The notes beneath the pieces were generated by a model, which was not told where the DNA came from, made no database searches, and saw nothing but the letters and a program-made list of their open reading frames with translations. The position numbers and the translations under genes were made by a program. Source: Bifidobacterium cuniculi (GTDB lineage Bacteria > Actinomycetota > Actinomycetes > Actinomycetales > Bifidobacteriaceae). Taken from it: 64,000 nt of DNA. Location of the stretch: contig NZ_JGYV01000017.1 in the NCBI RefSeq assembly GCF_000741575.1, positions 60,338-124,337 of the forward strand. The letters run 5' to 3'. Below, one piece after another: positions 50,398-57,807 of the stretch. The stretch's first letter is position 1. Each line of letters opens with the position of its first letter.

Positions 50398-50422
50398 GCA
50401 TCCAAGGAAAGAGAGAGAAAAC

Positions 50423-50830
50423 ATGGATATCAACACGCCGGTGCTGGACCGTTCCAGACTCGACCGGATCGACCGCGAGGAGCGTCCTCGCGTCCCGCTG
50501 CGCCTGCCGCTGCCGCTGCACCACGCCCTGTCCGAGCATGCGTACGCCGCGGGGACATCGCTCAACTCGCTCATCGTCTCCGTGATCCGCTCCAGGCTCG
50601 ACCAGGCCGCGGGCGCCACGGCCGGCGTCGGGCCGCGCCGGCAGGCGGCGCCCTGCGCCACCGTGCGCATCGGCGTGCGCATGCCCGCCGCACTGTGCGC
50701 GCGGCTGACGGAACACGCCCGCCGCCAACGGTCCAGCGTCAACGCGCTCGTGACCGACTGGCTGCGCGACGACCAGCCGGCGCTCGGCACGCCGGACGCG
50801 CACGCGTCGAAAGGAGTTGATCGGCGGTGA
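50423..50830 (+). CDS. Tandem ribbon-helix-helix (Arc/CopG-like) protein
   Basis: A 135-residue protein containing two ribbon-helix-helix units: PRVPLRLPLPLHHALSEHAYAAGTSLNSLIVSVIRSRL (about residues 17-54) and VRIGVRMPAALCARLTEHARRQRSSVNALVTDWLRD (about residues 77-112). This would form a single-chain equivalent of a dimer. It directly follows the WhiB-ParA fusion, as a ParB/ParG-like partner would. Ribosome site AAGGAAAGAGAGA. Confidence 0.72.
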   Translation: MDINTPVLDRSRLDRIDREERPRVPLRLPLPLHHALSEHAYAAGTSLNSLIVSVIRSRLDQAAGATAGVGPRRQAAPCATVRIGVRMPAALCARLTEHARRQRSSVNALVTDWLRDDQPALGTPDAHASKGVDRR

Positions 50831-51282
50831 TCGTCCGTGAGGGTTCCGAGGTGTGGCTGTATGTGATCCTGTGGCTGATGATGATCGCCGCGGCGGCGAG
50901 CTGCCTCGGCATGATCGTCTCATTGGTCGGCTGGTTCGTCGGACGGCGCCGGCGCGGGAATGCCGATGATGCGCCATGGCGGCAAAGCGACCTGTATGTG
51001 GACGGGGATGATTGGGAGCTGTGGGATGTGCAATGGCGGCGAACAGGCGGCCGGATCGAGGTGGAGTACGGTGTCGCCAACTGGTTGCCGGGACAGCATG
51101 AGTACCGCAACGATTTCATCCGCGTGTTCCAGCGCGGCATCGGACTGACGGAAAAGGGAGGCCGCGTGTCGCGTGTCCTGCTCAAGGGCGCCGAGATTCG
51201 GTTCATGCAGACCTTCCTAATGCGGGATGGTTCGACGCCCGTCATACAGGCTGATTCGTCGTACACGGAAACTCACCGGTGA
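50827..51282 (+). CDS. Membrane-anchored hypothetical protein, duplicated family, copy A
   Basis: A 151-residue protein. Residues about 9-40 form a hydrophobic hairpin (VWLYVILWLMMIAAAASCLGMIVSLVGWFVG) followed by RRRR, so the remainder is probably cytoplasmic. The soluble part (APWRQSDLYVDGDDWELWDVQWRR to STPVIQADSS) has no recognised fold. It is nearly identical to the C-terminal part of the next gene. Overlaps the previous gene by ATGA-type coupling. Confidence 0.7.
   Translation: MIVREGSEVWLYVILWLMMIAAAASCLGMIVSLVGWFVGRRRRGNADDAPWRQSDLYVDGDDWELWDVQWRRTGGRIEVEYGVANWLPGQHEYRNDFIRVFQRGIGLTEKGGRVSRVLLKGAEIRFMQTFLMRDGSTPVIQADSSYTETHR
50950..51273 (+). repeat. Direct repeat unit A (324 bp)
   Basis: Aligns without visible gaps to 51568-51891 at an offset of 618 bp, with only scattered substitutions. 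It covers the soluble domain of the copy A gene. Confidence 0.85.
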
Positions 51283-51339
51283 GATACTCACGCCCGACGT
51301 ATCCTGCAACGCCGGTGAGGCATCGAAAGGAGAGGAAAG

Positions 51340-51891
51340 ATGACTGAAAAGATATTCGACATGTTTGTGGCCGCAGAACCCTTCCTGCTGTGCATACTGC
51401 TGCTGGTCGGGCTTGCCGCCGCTGCCGGGCTCGTGGGTCTCATGGTGTATGCCCTCGCTTACACGCTGCGGGCGGGGCTGCGGGAGCTCCGGCGGCGGAA
51501 AGCCCCCTGGCGTCAGGATGGCTTGTACGCGGAGATGGATGATTGCGATCTGGGGGATGTGCGGTGGCGGCGCGGGAATGCCGATGATGCGCCATGGCGG
51601 CAAAGCGACCTGTATGTGGACGGGGATGATTGGGAGCTGTGGGCTGTGCAATGGCGGCGAACAGGCGGGCGGATCGAGGTGGAGTACGGCGTCGCCAACT
51701 GGTTGCCGGGACAGCATGGGTACCGCAACGATTTCATCCGCGTGTTCCAGCGCGGCGTCGGACTGGAGGAGGAGGGCGACCGCGTGTCGCGTGTCCTGCT
51801 CAAAGGCGCCGAGGTCCGGTTCTCGCAGACCTTTCTCGCACGAGACGATTCGACGCCCGTCATCCAGGTTGATCCGTCATACATGGAATAA
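51340..51891 (+). CDS. Membrane-anchored hypothetical protein, copy B, mosaic
   Basis: A 183-residue protein with its own membrane segments (FLLCILLLVGLAAAAGLVGLMVYALAY), unrelated to those of copy A. It has an own short module APWRQDGLYAEMDDCDLGDVRWRR, then a complete second module nearly identical to copy A. So the APWRQ...WRR motif occurs twice in one chain, apparently because the copy A segment was pasted in after the shorter module. Function unknown. A good AAGGAGAGGAAAG site precedes the ATG. Confidence 0.7.
   Translation: MTEKIFDMFVAAEPFLLCILLLVGLAAAAGLVGLMVYALAYTLRAGLRELRRRKAPWRQDGLYAEMDDCDLGDVRWRRGNADDAPWRQSDLYVDGDDWELWAVQWRRTGGRIEVEYGVANWLPGQHGYRNDFIRVFQRGVGLEEEGDRVSRVLLKGAEVRFSQTFLARDDSTPVIQVDPSYME
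51568..51891 (+). repeat. Direct repeat unit B (324 bp)
   Basis: Second copy of the 50950-51273 repeat. The junction at its left edge lies at GTGGCGGCGCGGG inside a reading frame. Confidence 0.85.
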
Positions 51892-51903
51892 GGAGGGTGA
51901 ATC

Positions 51904-52218
51904 GTGTCCTTGAGCATTATCGCGGCGGCGGCTTGGTTCGTCTTGTGCTCAGCGATCGCGCTGACTGAGGCCGATCTGGCTGTTCACATGCATGACACGG
52001 GACATCCAGGCATGTACCGGTTGCACATGCTTGCCGCCCTCGTACAGGCCGGTCTGGCGGCCGTGAATCTCATCATCGCCCTCAGCGGAGGATACGCGCA
52101 ATCGACATCGACATGGCTCTATTGGGGTCTCGATGCAACCCTGTGGATGCTGTTATTACTGGCGCGGAAAGTTGAGGACGGGCCGGCTTGCGACCCGGAG
52201 CAAGGAAAGGAATCATGA
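51904..52218 (+). CDS. Small polytopic membrane protein, 104 residues
   Basis: Three hydrophobic segments (SLSIIAAAAWFVLCSAIALT, MLAALVQAGLAAVNLIIALSGG, WLYWGLDATLWMLLLLA) with the loop HMHDTGHPGMYRLHM. The GTG start follows AAGGAGGGTGA at good spacing. A degenerate fragment of the same family lies at 52,780-52,887. Unknown function. Confidence 0.65.
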   Translation: MSLSIIAAAAWFVLCSAIALTEADLAVHMHDTGHPGMYRLHMLAALVQAGLAAVNLIIALSGGYAQSTSTWLYWGLDATLWMLLLLARKVEDGPACDPEQGKES

Positions 52219-52745
52219 TGGAGGAGCACATTACGAATACGGATCCGGCGGCGCGCATCGTCGCCATGGCGATGGATGCGGGCAAGGGCGGTGAGGCGTA
52301 CTTGTTCGATCTGCGGCAGAACGGCGAGGAGTTCACGCTGGGCCTGTCTACGGTGCTCGCGTGCCTGCGGTTCGCGGAGCTTGCAGGTGCGGTGCCGCGC
52401 GTCAGCGCCGCATGGTGGGAGCGTGCCGCGTCGATCGTGTGTGATGGGGGTGTGTTTCGCAAGCGGCTGCGTTCGGAGCGGCCCGTAGGCACGGATCCGG
52501 GGACGCTGCCCGAGGCGCAATTGCGTGAGCCCGGTATCTTCGACCATGACAGTGATCCGATGCATGATTGTATGGAGCAGTATGAGTTCCACATGAGCCG
52601 GCGTGCGCATGGTTTCGACATGGGCTTGTCCCTGGTGCTCACATGCCTGTCGTTCGCGGGGGCCCAGGGCGCGTTGCCCCAGCTTGCGCCCAATTGGTGG
52701 GTTGATGTATGTTGCAGGTATCCCGCAGAGACGGTGGGGTGCTGA
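52215..52745 (+). CDS. Hypothetical protein with internal duplication, 176 residues
   Basis: A soluble protein. Two halves share a motif: FTLGLSTVLACLRFAELAGAVPRVSAAWW and FDMGLSLVLTCLSFAGAQGALPQLAPNWW, about 100 residues apart. This points to an ancient internal duplication. No known family. AAGGAAAGGA precedes adjacent ATGs at 52215 and 52218. Confidence 0.6.
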   Translation: MMEEHITNTDPAARIVAMAMDAGKGGEAYLFDLRQNGEEFTLGLSTVLACLRFAELAGAVPRVSAAWWERAASIVCDGGVFRKRLRSERPVGTDPGTLPEAQLREPGIFDHDSDPMHDCMEQYEFHMSRRAHGFDMGLSLVLTCLSFAGAQGALPQLAPNWWVDVCCRYPAETVGC

Positions 52746-52779
52746 GGAACCGTGTGTTCCAGTGCGGCCTCGGCCTAAT

Positions 52780-52887
52780 GTAGCCGATCTCATGCATGAC
52801 GTGGACCGTCCTGGCATGTACCGAATGTGGATGGCTGCAGGCGATTCGGGCTGTGACCCGGGGCGGGAAAGGGGTGGTGTGCCCTAG
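52780..52887 (+). pseudogene. Fragment related to the 51,904 membrane-protein gene
   Basis: Reads VADLMHDVDRPGMYRMWMAA and then CDPGRERGG. It matches the start (EADLAVHMHDTGHPGMYRLHM) and the end (CDPEQGKES) of the 104-residue protein, with the membrane segments in between missing. No start codon context of its own. Confidence 0.5.
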
Positions 52888-52938
52888 TGTCATAGGGCAA
52901 TGGCGAATTGCTGTAGTCGCTTAGAGAAAGGCAACCTC

Positions 52939-53613
52939 ATGTCAAATGGGAAAAACAAGGTTGAACGCATCGATGCATGGTTGGTACGTCACAAGCTGAA
53001 GGATCCGTTCCTTCCGATGGGCCAGTATATTAGTTATTTGGTGATAATTGCATGTTTGTTTTGTACGTTCATTGGGCTGCTGATGCATGCATATGCACTC
53101 ATTTCGCATTCGGATTCCGTCGAAGGCAAGGCCGTCTCGACGGTGTCTATTGCATTTGCCATAGCGGTTTTCTTCATGATACGTCAAGTGAAATGTGATT
53201 CCTATAATCTGATGATGAGATTCGTGACGGCGGGTGCCGCGGTGTGGTATTGTGTGACATCCGGCATTGTTCTGGTGTACGTGTCTTTGGCTTCCCCTGA
53301 AGGAAGGGACCGGCAATCTCTTGGTCTCATTGCGGTCTACTGTTTCGTGCAAGGATGCTTCGCCGCCTGGATGTTCGCGAAGCTGTGGAGGGCAAAGGGC
53401 AACGAAAGCGTTCAGCGATACACTGGGAAGTGGAAATTCTATCAGTACTTGATGCTGTTCTTCGGCGCGGTCAGTTATTTGGCGGATATCTGTTTTCATG
53501 TTGCGTTGCCGAAGGCGTTGGTTGAATCATTCGTGGCGCTAATGTGCCTCACGCAGGCGCAAGACCTCTATTCCATGGGTGCGATACCCCGAAGCGCAGC
53601 CGAGGATCGTTGA
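52939..53613 (+). CDS. Polytopic membrane protein, 224 residues
   Basis: Five to six hydrophobic helices (YLVIIACLFCTFIGLLMHAYAL, VSIAFAIAVFFMI, AGAAVWYCVTSGIVLVYVSLA, LGLIAVYCFVQGCFAAWMFAKL, YLMLFFGAVSYLADICF) with basic ends. The coding DNA is visibly more AT-rich than neighbours, suggesting a separate origin. No family recognised. AGAAAGG lies before the ATG at 52939. Confidence 0.65.
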   Translation: MSNGKNKVERIDAWLVRHKLKDPFLPMGQYISYLVIIACLFCTFIGLLMHAYALISHSDSVEGKAVSTVSIAFAIAVFFMIRQVKCDSYNLMMRFVTAGAAVWYCVTSGIVLVYVSLASPEGRDRQSLGLIAVYCFVQGCFAAWMFAKLWRAKGNESVQRYTGKWKFYQYLMLFFGAVSYLADICFHVALPKALVESFVALMCLTQAQDLYSMGAIPRSAAEDR

Positions 53614-53719
53614 GGGGGTGCAGGGGCTTGGGCCGCATGCTTTCGACATCGCTCCCAGCCGTCCGGCGCCGACGCGGCCCGGGTGCCGCATCCCTTATTG
53701 CTCCAGCGTCGAACCGGTG

Positions 53720-53749
53720 ATATAATTAGTTATATAGTTATATAACTAT
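53720..53749. promoter_or_regulatory. AT-rich palindromic site 1
   Basis: Thirty A/T-dominated bases containing the perfect 16-bp palindrome ATAGTTATATAACTAT (53734-53749) and the 19-mer TTAGTTATATAGTTATATA (53726-53744), which recurs at 55576-55594. It lies just before the ribosome site of the next gene, so a promoter or operator. Confidence 0.6.
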
Positions 53750-53771
53750 GTGTCTTTTGGAGGTGGTCGCC

Positions 53772-54026
53772 ATGCGGTTCGGTGACATCGTTTCGTTCGC
53801 GCTGTATGCAATCGTGGGGTTCGTGGTGTTCTCCGTCGTGGCCGTCGTCCTCGCCGATCCCGTCGGGTCCTTGCTCAAGGTCGGCCGGTGGGCGTGCTAT
53901 GCGGGGATCGGATGGTTCATATTCCAGGGCAATTGGTTCCTGGTCGTGTTGTGCGGCGTGGGCGCCGTCGCCCTGTATGTGCTCAAGCTGTTCAACGACG
54001 ACCGGCGGGGCGTGGGCGGCGAGTGA
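53772..54026 (+). CDS. Small membrane protein, 84 residues
   Basis: Two transmembrane helices (IVSFALYAIVGFVVFSVVAVVLA and YAGIGWFIFQGNWFLVVLCGVGAVALYVL) and a basic, acidic-ended tail. GGAGG 9 bp before the ATG at 53772 decides the start. Directly downstream of AT-rich site 1. Unknown function. Confidence 0.65.
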   Translation: MRFGDIVSFALYAIVGFVVFSVVAVVLADPVGSLLKVGRWACYAGIGWFIFQGNWFLVVLCGVGAVALYVLKLFNDDRRGVGGE

Positions 54027-54081
54027 CGCCCGCCGCCCATGTACGGCGGTGCGCGTCAGTCGTGCCGGAGCCGTGGGGCTT

Positions 54082-54747
54082 TCAGCGGTTCATGCCGTGT
54101 GCGTCCTCGCCTGGTATGGCGTTCCAGGGCGCCGTCATGTCGAATCGCGGTTCGTCATGTACGTCGTTGGGGTCCGTGTCGTTGATCGAGTCCACATCGG
54201 CGCCCAGCTGGATGACCTGGCCGTCGAGCATGCGTATGAGCGGCGCGTAGTCGGGCACGGGATCGCCCCGGATGATCGTCGTGCCGTCCGGCCGGGGTGC
54301 GGCGGGGGTGTCCGCGTGTTCGAGCAGGCGCCGGCCGGCGGCGTGGAAATACGCCTCGTCGTCCCGGTCGCGTTCGTCGGTCGTGTCGGGCCGCCAGTGC
54401 AGCAGCTCCTCGGCGACGATGTCCTCGAGCTCTTCGGGGTCGGTGTCCTCCACGTCGATCCAGACGAGGCATTGCGAGCCGTGCGGCGCATCGGCGGCGA
54501 AGCACACCTCCTCGCCCCACCGCCGCATCTCGATGGGCGCGGCGGAGCCTTCATGCAGGTCGAGCCGTTCGCGTTCGAGGATCGCGGACGCCCTGCGGGA
54601 AAGCTCGACCGCCTTCGCCGAGGCCTGGGTCTCGTCGAGCCCGACCGGCTCGTAGCCGTGCGTCCGCCAGTACGCCTGCCATGCGGCCGGGTCGTGCGCG
54701 CGCCCAGCGCCTATCGGGTCGGCCGGCGTGCGTTCCCCGGCGCTCAT
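54082..54747 (-). CDS. Hypothetical acidic protein, 221 residues
   Basis: Second gene of a minus-strand pair, overlapping the first by 4 nt (TGA inside ATGA). Sequence features: WQAYWRTHGYEPVGLDETQASAKAVELSRRASAIL, LVWIDVEDTDPEELEDIVAEELLHWRPD and an acidic C-terminus. It has no membrane segments. The EELLHW helix vaguely recalls metal-binding helices, but no active-site pattern is complete. A larger frame continues upstream but only as a shadow of the first gene. Confidence 0.65.
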   Translation of the reverse strand: MSAGERTPADPIGAGRAHDPAAWQAYWRTHGYEPVGLDETQASAKAVELSRRASAILERERLDLHEGSAAPIEMRRWGEEVCFAADAPHGSQCLVWIDVEDTDPEELEDIVAEELLHWRPDTTDERDRDDEAYFHAAGRRLLEHADTPAAPRPDGTTIIRGDPVPDYAPLIRMLDGQVIQLGADVDSINDTDPNDVHDEPRFDMTAPWNAIPGEDAHGMNR

Positions 54748-55415
54748 CGGACGGCTCCGTGGACGTCGGGCGCGGCCGTCGGGACGGCGGGCATGTCCGG
54801 CATGGCGGCCGGCGCCGCGTCCCGCATGTCGCCGGGGTCGTCGAACGCGGCGGTCCAGTCTCGCTCGCCGCCGAGGTACACGTCGCCGAGGTAGCCGGTC
54901 TGGTCCCAGGTGCTCATCGTCGCCCCGTGTTCGTCGCGCCATTCGTGGCGGCGGTATTCGCGGATCTCGTACACATCGCCGGCGGCCCAGTCGTTGAGCA
55001 GGTCGAAGTCGTCCTGTGCGGTGCCGTATCCGGGCGCCGCGGCGACGACGAGCCGGGCGTCGTCGATCCAGAACTCGCCCGCGTCCCATCCCCGTTTGCG
55101 GTAGTCGTCCATGATGCGGCGCGCGGCCTCGTCGTCGAACGCCTGTTCGCTGGTGAGCTTCGTGTAGTCGACGCCGGGGGTGAGCCCGTCGAACAGGGCG
55201 TCGCGGATGGCGGCCCCGTGCCCGGCCGCCACCGCGTAGGGGCCTTCGCCGCCGCGCGCGTTGATCTGGACCTCGGCGCACACGTCGTCCTTGTCCAGCA
55301 ATGGGTTGGGTACGGGCTCCTTCATGTGGTCTAGCGTGATGACGCGGTCGTATGACGGCTGTTCGATGTCGTATACGCCGCTGAACGCCTTGAGCGTCTC
55401 CTCGTCGATCGCCAT
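54744..55415 (-). CDS. Hypothetical acidic protein, 223 residues
   Basis: First gene of the minus-strand pair, with AAAGGAG before the ATG. Contains VCAEVQINARGGEGPYAVAAGHGAAIRDALFDG and WDAGEFWIDDARLVVAAAPGYGTAQDDFDLLNDWAAGDVYEI. The C-terminal 40 residues are Pro/Ala/Asp-rich. No recognised family; similar composition to the following gene suggests accessory proteins of the element. Divergent from parA across two AT-rich sites. Confidence 0.65.
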   Translation of the reverse strand: MAIDEETLKAFSGVYDIEQPSYDRVITLDHMKEPVPNPLLDKDDVCAEVQINARGGEGPYAVAAGHGAAIRDALFDGLTPGVDYTKLTSEQAFDDEAARRIMDDYRKRGWDAGEFWIDDARLVVAAAPGYGTAQDDFDLLNDWAAGDVYEIREYRRHEWRDEHGATMSTWDQTGYLGDVYLGGERDWTAAFDDPGDMRDAAPAAMPDMPAVPTAAPDVHGAVR

Positions 55416-55505
55416 GGCGTCTCCTTTCGTCGGTCCTTGTGCGTCCCGGCCATTGTCGCATCCGTCGGCGCGGGGCGAGGGCCACCCCGCGGCACGCCGG
55501 ACTTG

Positions 55506-55539
55506 CTAGTTAACTATATATCTATATAATTAACTATAT
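55506..55539. promoter_or_regulatory. AT-rich palindromic site 2a
   Basis: CTAGTTAACTATATATCTAT, then AATTAACTATAT further on. It is next to the start region of the minus-strand pair and could serve its promoter. Separated from site 2b by the small hairpin CGGGT-TCG-ACCCG. Confidence 0.55.
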
Positions 55540-55569
55540 CGGGTTCGACCCGGTGCCGCGCCGACGGAC

Positions 55570-55595
55570 ATATAGTTAGTTATATAGTTATATAG
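55570..55595. promoter_or_regulatory. AT-rich palindromic site 2b, upstream of parA
   Basis: Contains the 19-mer TTAGTTATATAGTTATATA (55576-55594) identical to site 1. It lies 60 bp before parA, whose product and partner probably bind such repeats. Confidence 0.6.
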
Positions 55596-55653
55596 GTGCG
55601 TGTATGATGCTGTTCCGTATCCATGCGGCGTGCGCCGCGGAAGGGAGGCGACG

Positions 55654-56244
55654 ATGATCGTCTCGGTGATCAATCTCAAGGGCGGGGTCGGCAAGACGAC
55701 CACCGCGATGGCGTTGGCGACGCAGGCGGCGCGCGAGGGCGTGCCGACGGTGGTGCTGGACGCGGATTCGCAGTCCAGCGCGAGCCTGTGGCAGTACAAC
55801 GCCGCGCAGGGAGGCTCGCCGCTGGGCTTCGAGGTGCGCAGCGCCAACATGGCCGACCTGCTGCGGCTGCGCGACGAGGGCCGCGACGGCCTGGTCGTCG
55901 TGGACACGCCCCCGACGGGCAACGTCACGGACATGGCCAAGGACATGGCCGACTTCGTCGTCGTGCCGACCGGCACGTCGGGCCTCGACCTGCAGCAGAC
56001 GGGCGCCGTCGTCGACGTGCTCGAGGCGGCGGGCCGGCCCTACGCGGTGCTCATGGTGCGCGTCGAGGCGAACACGCTCGCCGCCCGCGCCGCGCGCGAG
56101 TACCTCGCCTCGCGGCAGGCGAGCGTGTTCGAGGCCGAGATCCCCAAGCGCAGCGACCTGTCCAACGCGTACGGGCAGCGCTTCGCGAGCAACCTGCACG
56201 GATACGAGGACGTGTGGCATGAACTCAAGGAGGCAATGCGATGA
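55654..56244 (+). CDS. parA: ParA-family partition ATPase
   Basis: A 196-residue ParA of the short (type Ib/ParF-like) class, lacking an N-terminal DNA-binding domain. Deviant Walker A KGGVGKTTTAMALATQAAREG with the signature Lys, VLDADSQSSASLWQ (Walker A'), and VVDTPPTGNV (Walker B). It drives segregation of low-copy plasmids or replicating conjugative elements. GGGAGG precedes the ATG. It overlaps a ribbon-helix-helix gene by ATGA, the typical parF-parG arrangement. Confidence 0.9.
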   Translation: MIVSVINLKGGVGKTTTAMALATQAAREGVPTVVLDADSQSSASLWQYNAAQGGSPLGFEVRSANMADLLRLRDEGRDGLVVVDTPPTGNVTDMAKDMADFVVVPTGTSGLDLQQTGAVVDVLEAAGRPYAVLMVRVEANTLAARAAREYLASRQASVFEAEIPKRSDLSNAYGQRFASNLHGYEDVWHELKEAMR

Positions 56245-56495
56245 TCAAACCCGTCAGGAACCTGGCCCGCCCGCAGGGGCCGGCCGCGGCCCCCAGGCTC
56301 ATGGACATCCAGGACACCGAGCGCAAGGGCGACGCCGGCGCGCCGGGCGAGCCGGAGGCGAGCGTGCTCATGGGGGTCAAGGTCCCCGTCTCGCTCAAGG
56401 CCGAGCTCAAGGTCGCGGCCGTCCGCTCGGGGCGCACGATGGCGTCCATCGTCGTGGACGCCATCCGGCGCGAGCTGGCCTCCATGGGCGAATAG
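56241..56495 (+). CDS. Ribbon-helix-helix centromere-binding protein, ParG-like
   Basis: An 84-residue protein with an unstructured, basic N-terminal half and a C-terminal ribbon-helix-helix (VLMGVKVPVSLKAELKVAAVRSGRTMASIVVDAIRRELASMG). This is the layout of ParG-type proteins, which bind centromere repeats and repress the par promoter. Coupled to parA. The AT-rich palindromes nearby are its likely targets (inference). Confidence 0.82.
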   Translation: MIKPVRNLARPQGPAAAPRLMDIQDTERKGDAGAPGEPEASVLMGVKVPVSLKAELKVAAVRSGRTMASIVVDAIRRELASMGE

Positions 56496-56510
56496 CGCGC
56501 CGGGGGAGCG

Positions 56511-56543
56511 GGGCCGGGCGTCCGACGGGCGCCTGGCCCTTTG
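56511..56543 (+). terminator. Intrinsic-type terminator of the parA operon
   Basis: A 13-bp stem (56511-56523 with 56527-56539) containing two G-T wobbles, loop GAC, then TTTG. Located 15 bp after the stop of the ribbon-helix-helix gene. Confidence 0.6.
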
Positions 56544-56582
56544 CGTCCCGCGGCGCCGACGGGGAGCGCCCGTGGACCATCC

Positions 56583-56617
56583 GACTATATATATAGATAA
56601 TTAGTTATATAACTAGT
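56583..56617. promoter_or_regulatory. AT-rich palindromic site 3
   Basis: Runs ACTATATATATAGATAATT then AGTTATATAACTAG. Contains the palindromic half TAGTTATATAACTA shared with site 1. It precedes the gene at 56,757 by 140 bp. Confidence 0.55.
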
Positions 56618-56756
56618 TTGTTGCTTGCCATCCGTCCGGGGCGGGGTGGTCCGCGCCCCGGACGCGTCGCGCCGACAATGGACGCACGTTGTCCATCGGT
56701 TCGGCGGGAGGAGGCATCATGCGGCAGGCACGGGCGGGGCGAGGGGACGGCGCCCC

Positions 56757-57536
56757 ATGAACGAGGCCGGACGGTTCGAGCTGATGCGCGCCCTGCTGCG
56801 GGACGCGTGCGAATGCATCGCGTTCTACACGCTGCCCGGCGATCCCTCGCGCGCGATGCGCAACTGCATCGCGGCGGGCGACGGGGACCTGCGCCGCGAC
56901 GCGCGCGTCGCCGTCGCCGTCACGCTGCGCCGGCTGCGCGCGCAACGGCCGGATCTGGACGCGGGCGGGTTCGGCGCGCTGGCGTCGGCTGTGCTCGGCG
57001 CCGAACCCGTGCCCGCCGCGGGGCTCCCCGCCGGCGCGCTGGAGGTCGGGGGAGGGTGGATGCTGCCCGCCGTCCCGCGGGACATCTCGCGCTTCGCGCC
57101 CGGCGCGCCGCCCGTGGCGGCCGGTGAGGCCGTGCGCGGCCTCGATCTGCGCGCCTGGCCGCGCCGCTCGCTGCTGGCCGCCGACTGGGCGGGGTGCGAC
57201 CTGACGTCATGCGACCTGCGCGGCACCGGCCTGGGCCCGGCGGACCTGCGCCCCACGGGTCCCGACGCCCGGGAGCCGACCTTCTTCGACGCATGGTTCG
57301 GCGAGGAGGGCGTCCTCGAGACGCGCTACGCGCGCTTCGCGGACGGCACCGGGGACGCGACCGTGATGCGCGCCGGCGCGGCCGACGGTCTCCCCCGCGC
57401 GCCTGCACGCCTTCGGCACGCCCGGGCGGGACCGCGCGGGATGGACGGGAAGGGACGATATGGCGGCCGACCTGTACGAGTGGGGCGCCGCCAGGCGCAT
57501 GGCGGGCTCGCCGATCGACGACGCCGGCCTCGGTGA
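56757..57536 (+). CDS. Hypothetical protein, 259 residues, possibly frameshifted near its end
   Basis: Contains a helical N-terminus (FELMRALLRDACECIAFYTLPGD, VAVTLRRLRAQRPDLDAGGFGALASAVLG) and a later part with SLLAADWAGCDLTSCDLRGTGLGPADLRP, a pentapeptide-repeat-like stretch. The last 40-50 residues are Arg/Pro/Gly-rich, unlike the rest, and the frame overlaps the next gene by 77 nt. A different frame (HAFGTPGRDRAGWTGRDD) reads smoothly into the next gene. A single indel near the CCCCC at 57392-57396 may have split one gene. Function unknown. Confidence 0.55.
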   Translation: MNEAGRFELMRALLRDACECIAFYTLPGDPSRAMRNCIAAGDGDLRRDARVAVAVTLRRLRAQRPDLDAGGFGALASAVLGAEPVPAAGLPAGALEVGGGWMLPAVPRDISRFAPGAPPVAAGEAVRGLDLRAWPRRSLLAADWAGCDLTSCDLRGTGLGPADLRPTGPDAREPTFFDAWFGEEGVLETRYARFADGTGDATVMRAGAADGLPRAPARLRHARAGPRGMDGKGRYGGRPVRVGRRQAHGGLADRRRRPR

Positions 57537-57747
57537 CGTCATCGACACGCTCGCTGCGTTCACGGACCTCGACGGCCGCGCGCACGCCGTATGGGCCCAC
57601 ACCGACATCCCCGCGAACCTCGACACCCTCGACCCCGCCTGGCTCGCCGAGGCCGAACGGGCCGCCGTGCGCCGTCCGTTCGCGCCTGCGGCGACGGACC
57701 AGTCCCTGTACGCGCCGTGGGCCCACGACGGCGGGTACGCCCGATGA
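57460..57747 (+). CDS. Hypothetical protein, 95 residues
   Basis: An acidic protein (LYEWGAARRMAGSPIDDAGLGDVIDTLAAFTDLDGRAHAVWAHTD). GAAGGGA before the ATG supports an independent start, but it may instead be the C-terminal part of a gene fused to the previous frame. Not recognised. Confidence 0.55.
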   Translation: MAADLYEWGAARRMAGSPIDDAGLGDVIDTLAAFTDLDGRAHAVWAHTDIPANLDTLDPAWLAEAERAAVRRPFAPAATDQSLYAPWAHDGGYAR

Positions 57748-57756
57748 ACACCAACC

Positions 57757-57790
57757 ATTATATAAATAACTATATAGATATATAACTATC
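57757..57790. promoter_or_regulatory. AT-rich palindromic site 4
   Basis: Runs ATTATATAAATAACTATAT, then AGATATATAACTATC. Directly before the ribosome site of the 57,808 gene, mirroring site 1 before the 53,772 gene. Confidence 0.55.
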
Positions 57791-57807
57791 TGGCGAGGAG
57801 GAGCATC

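Noticed and set aside
55540..55553. tRNA T-arm-like hairpin (CGGGT-TCG-ACCCG) as a tRNA remnant
   Set aside because: No other tRNA arms surround it, so it is just a small hairpin between two AT-rich sites.
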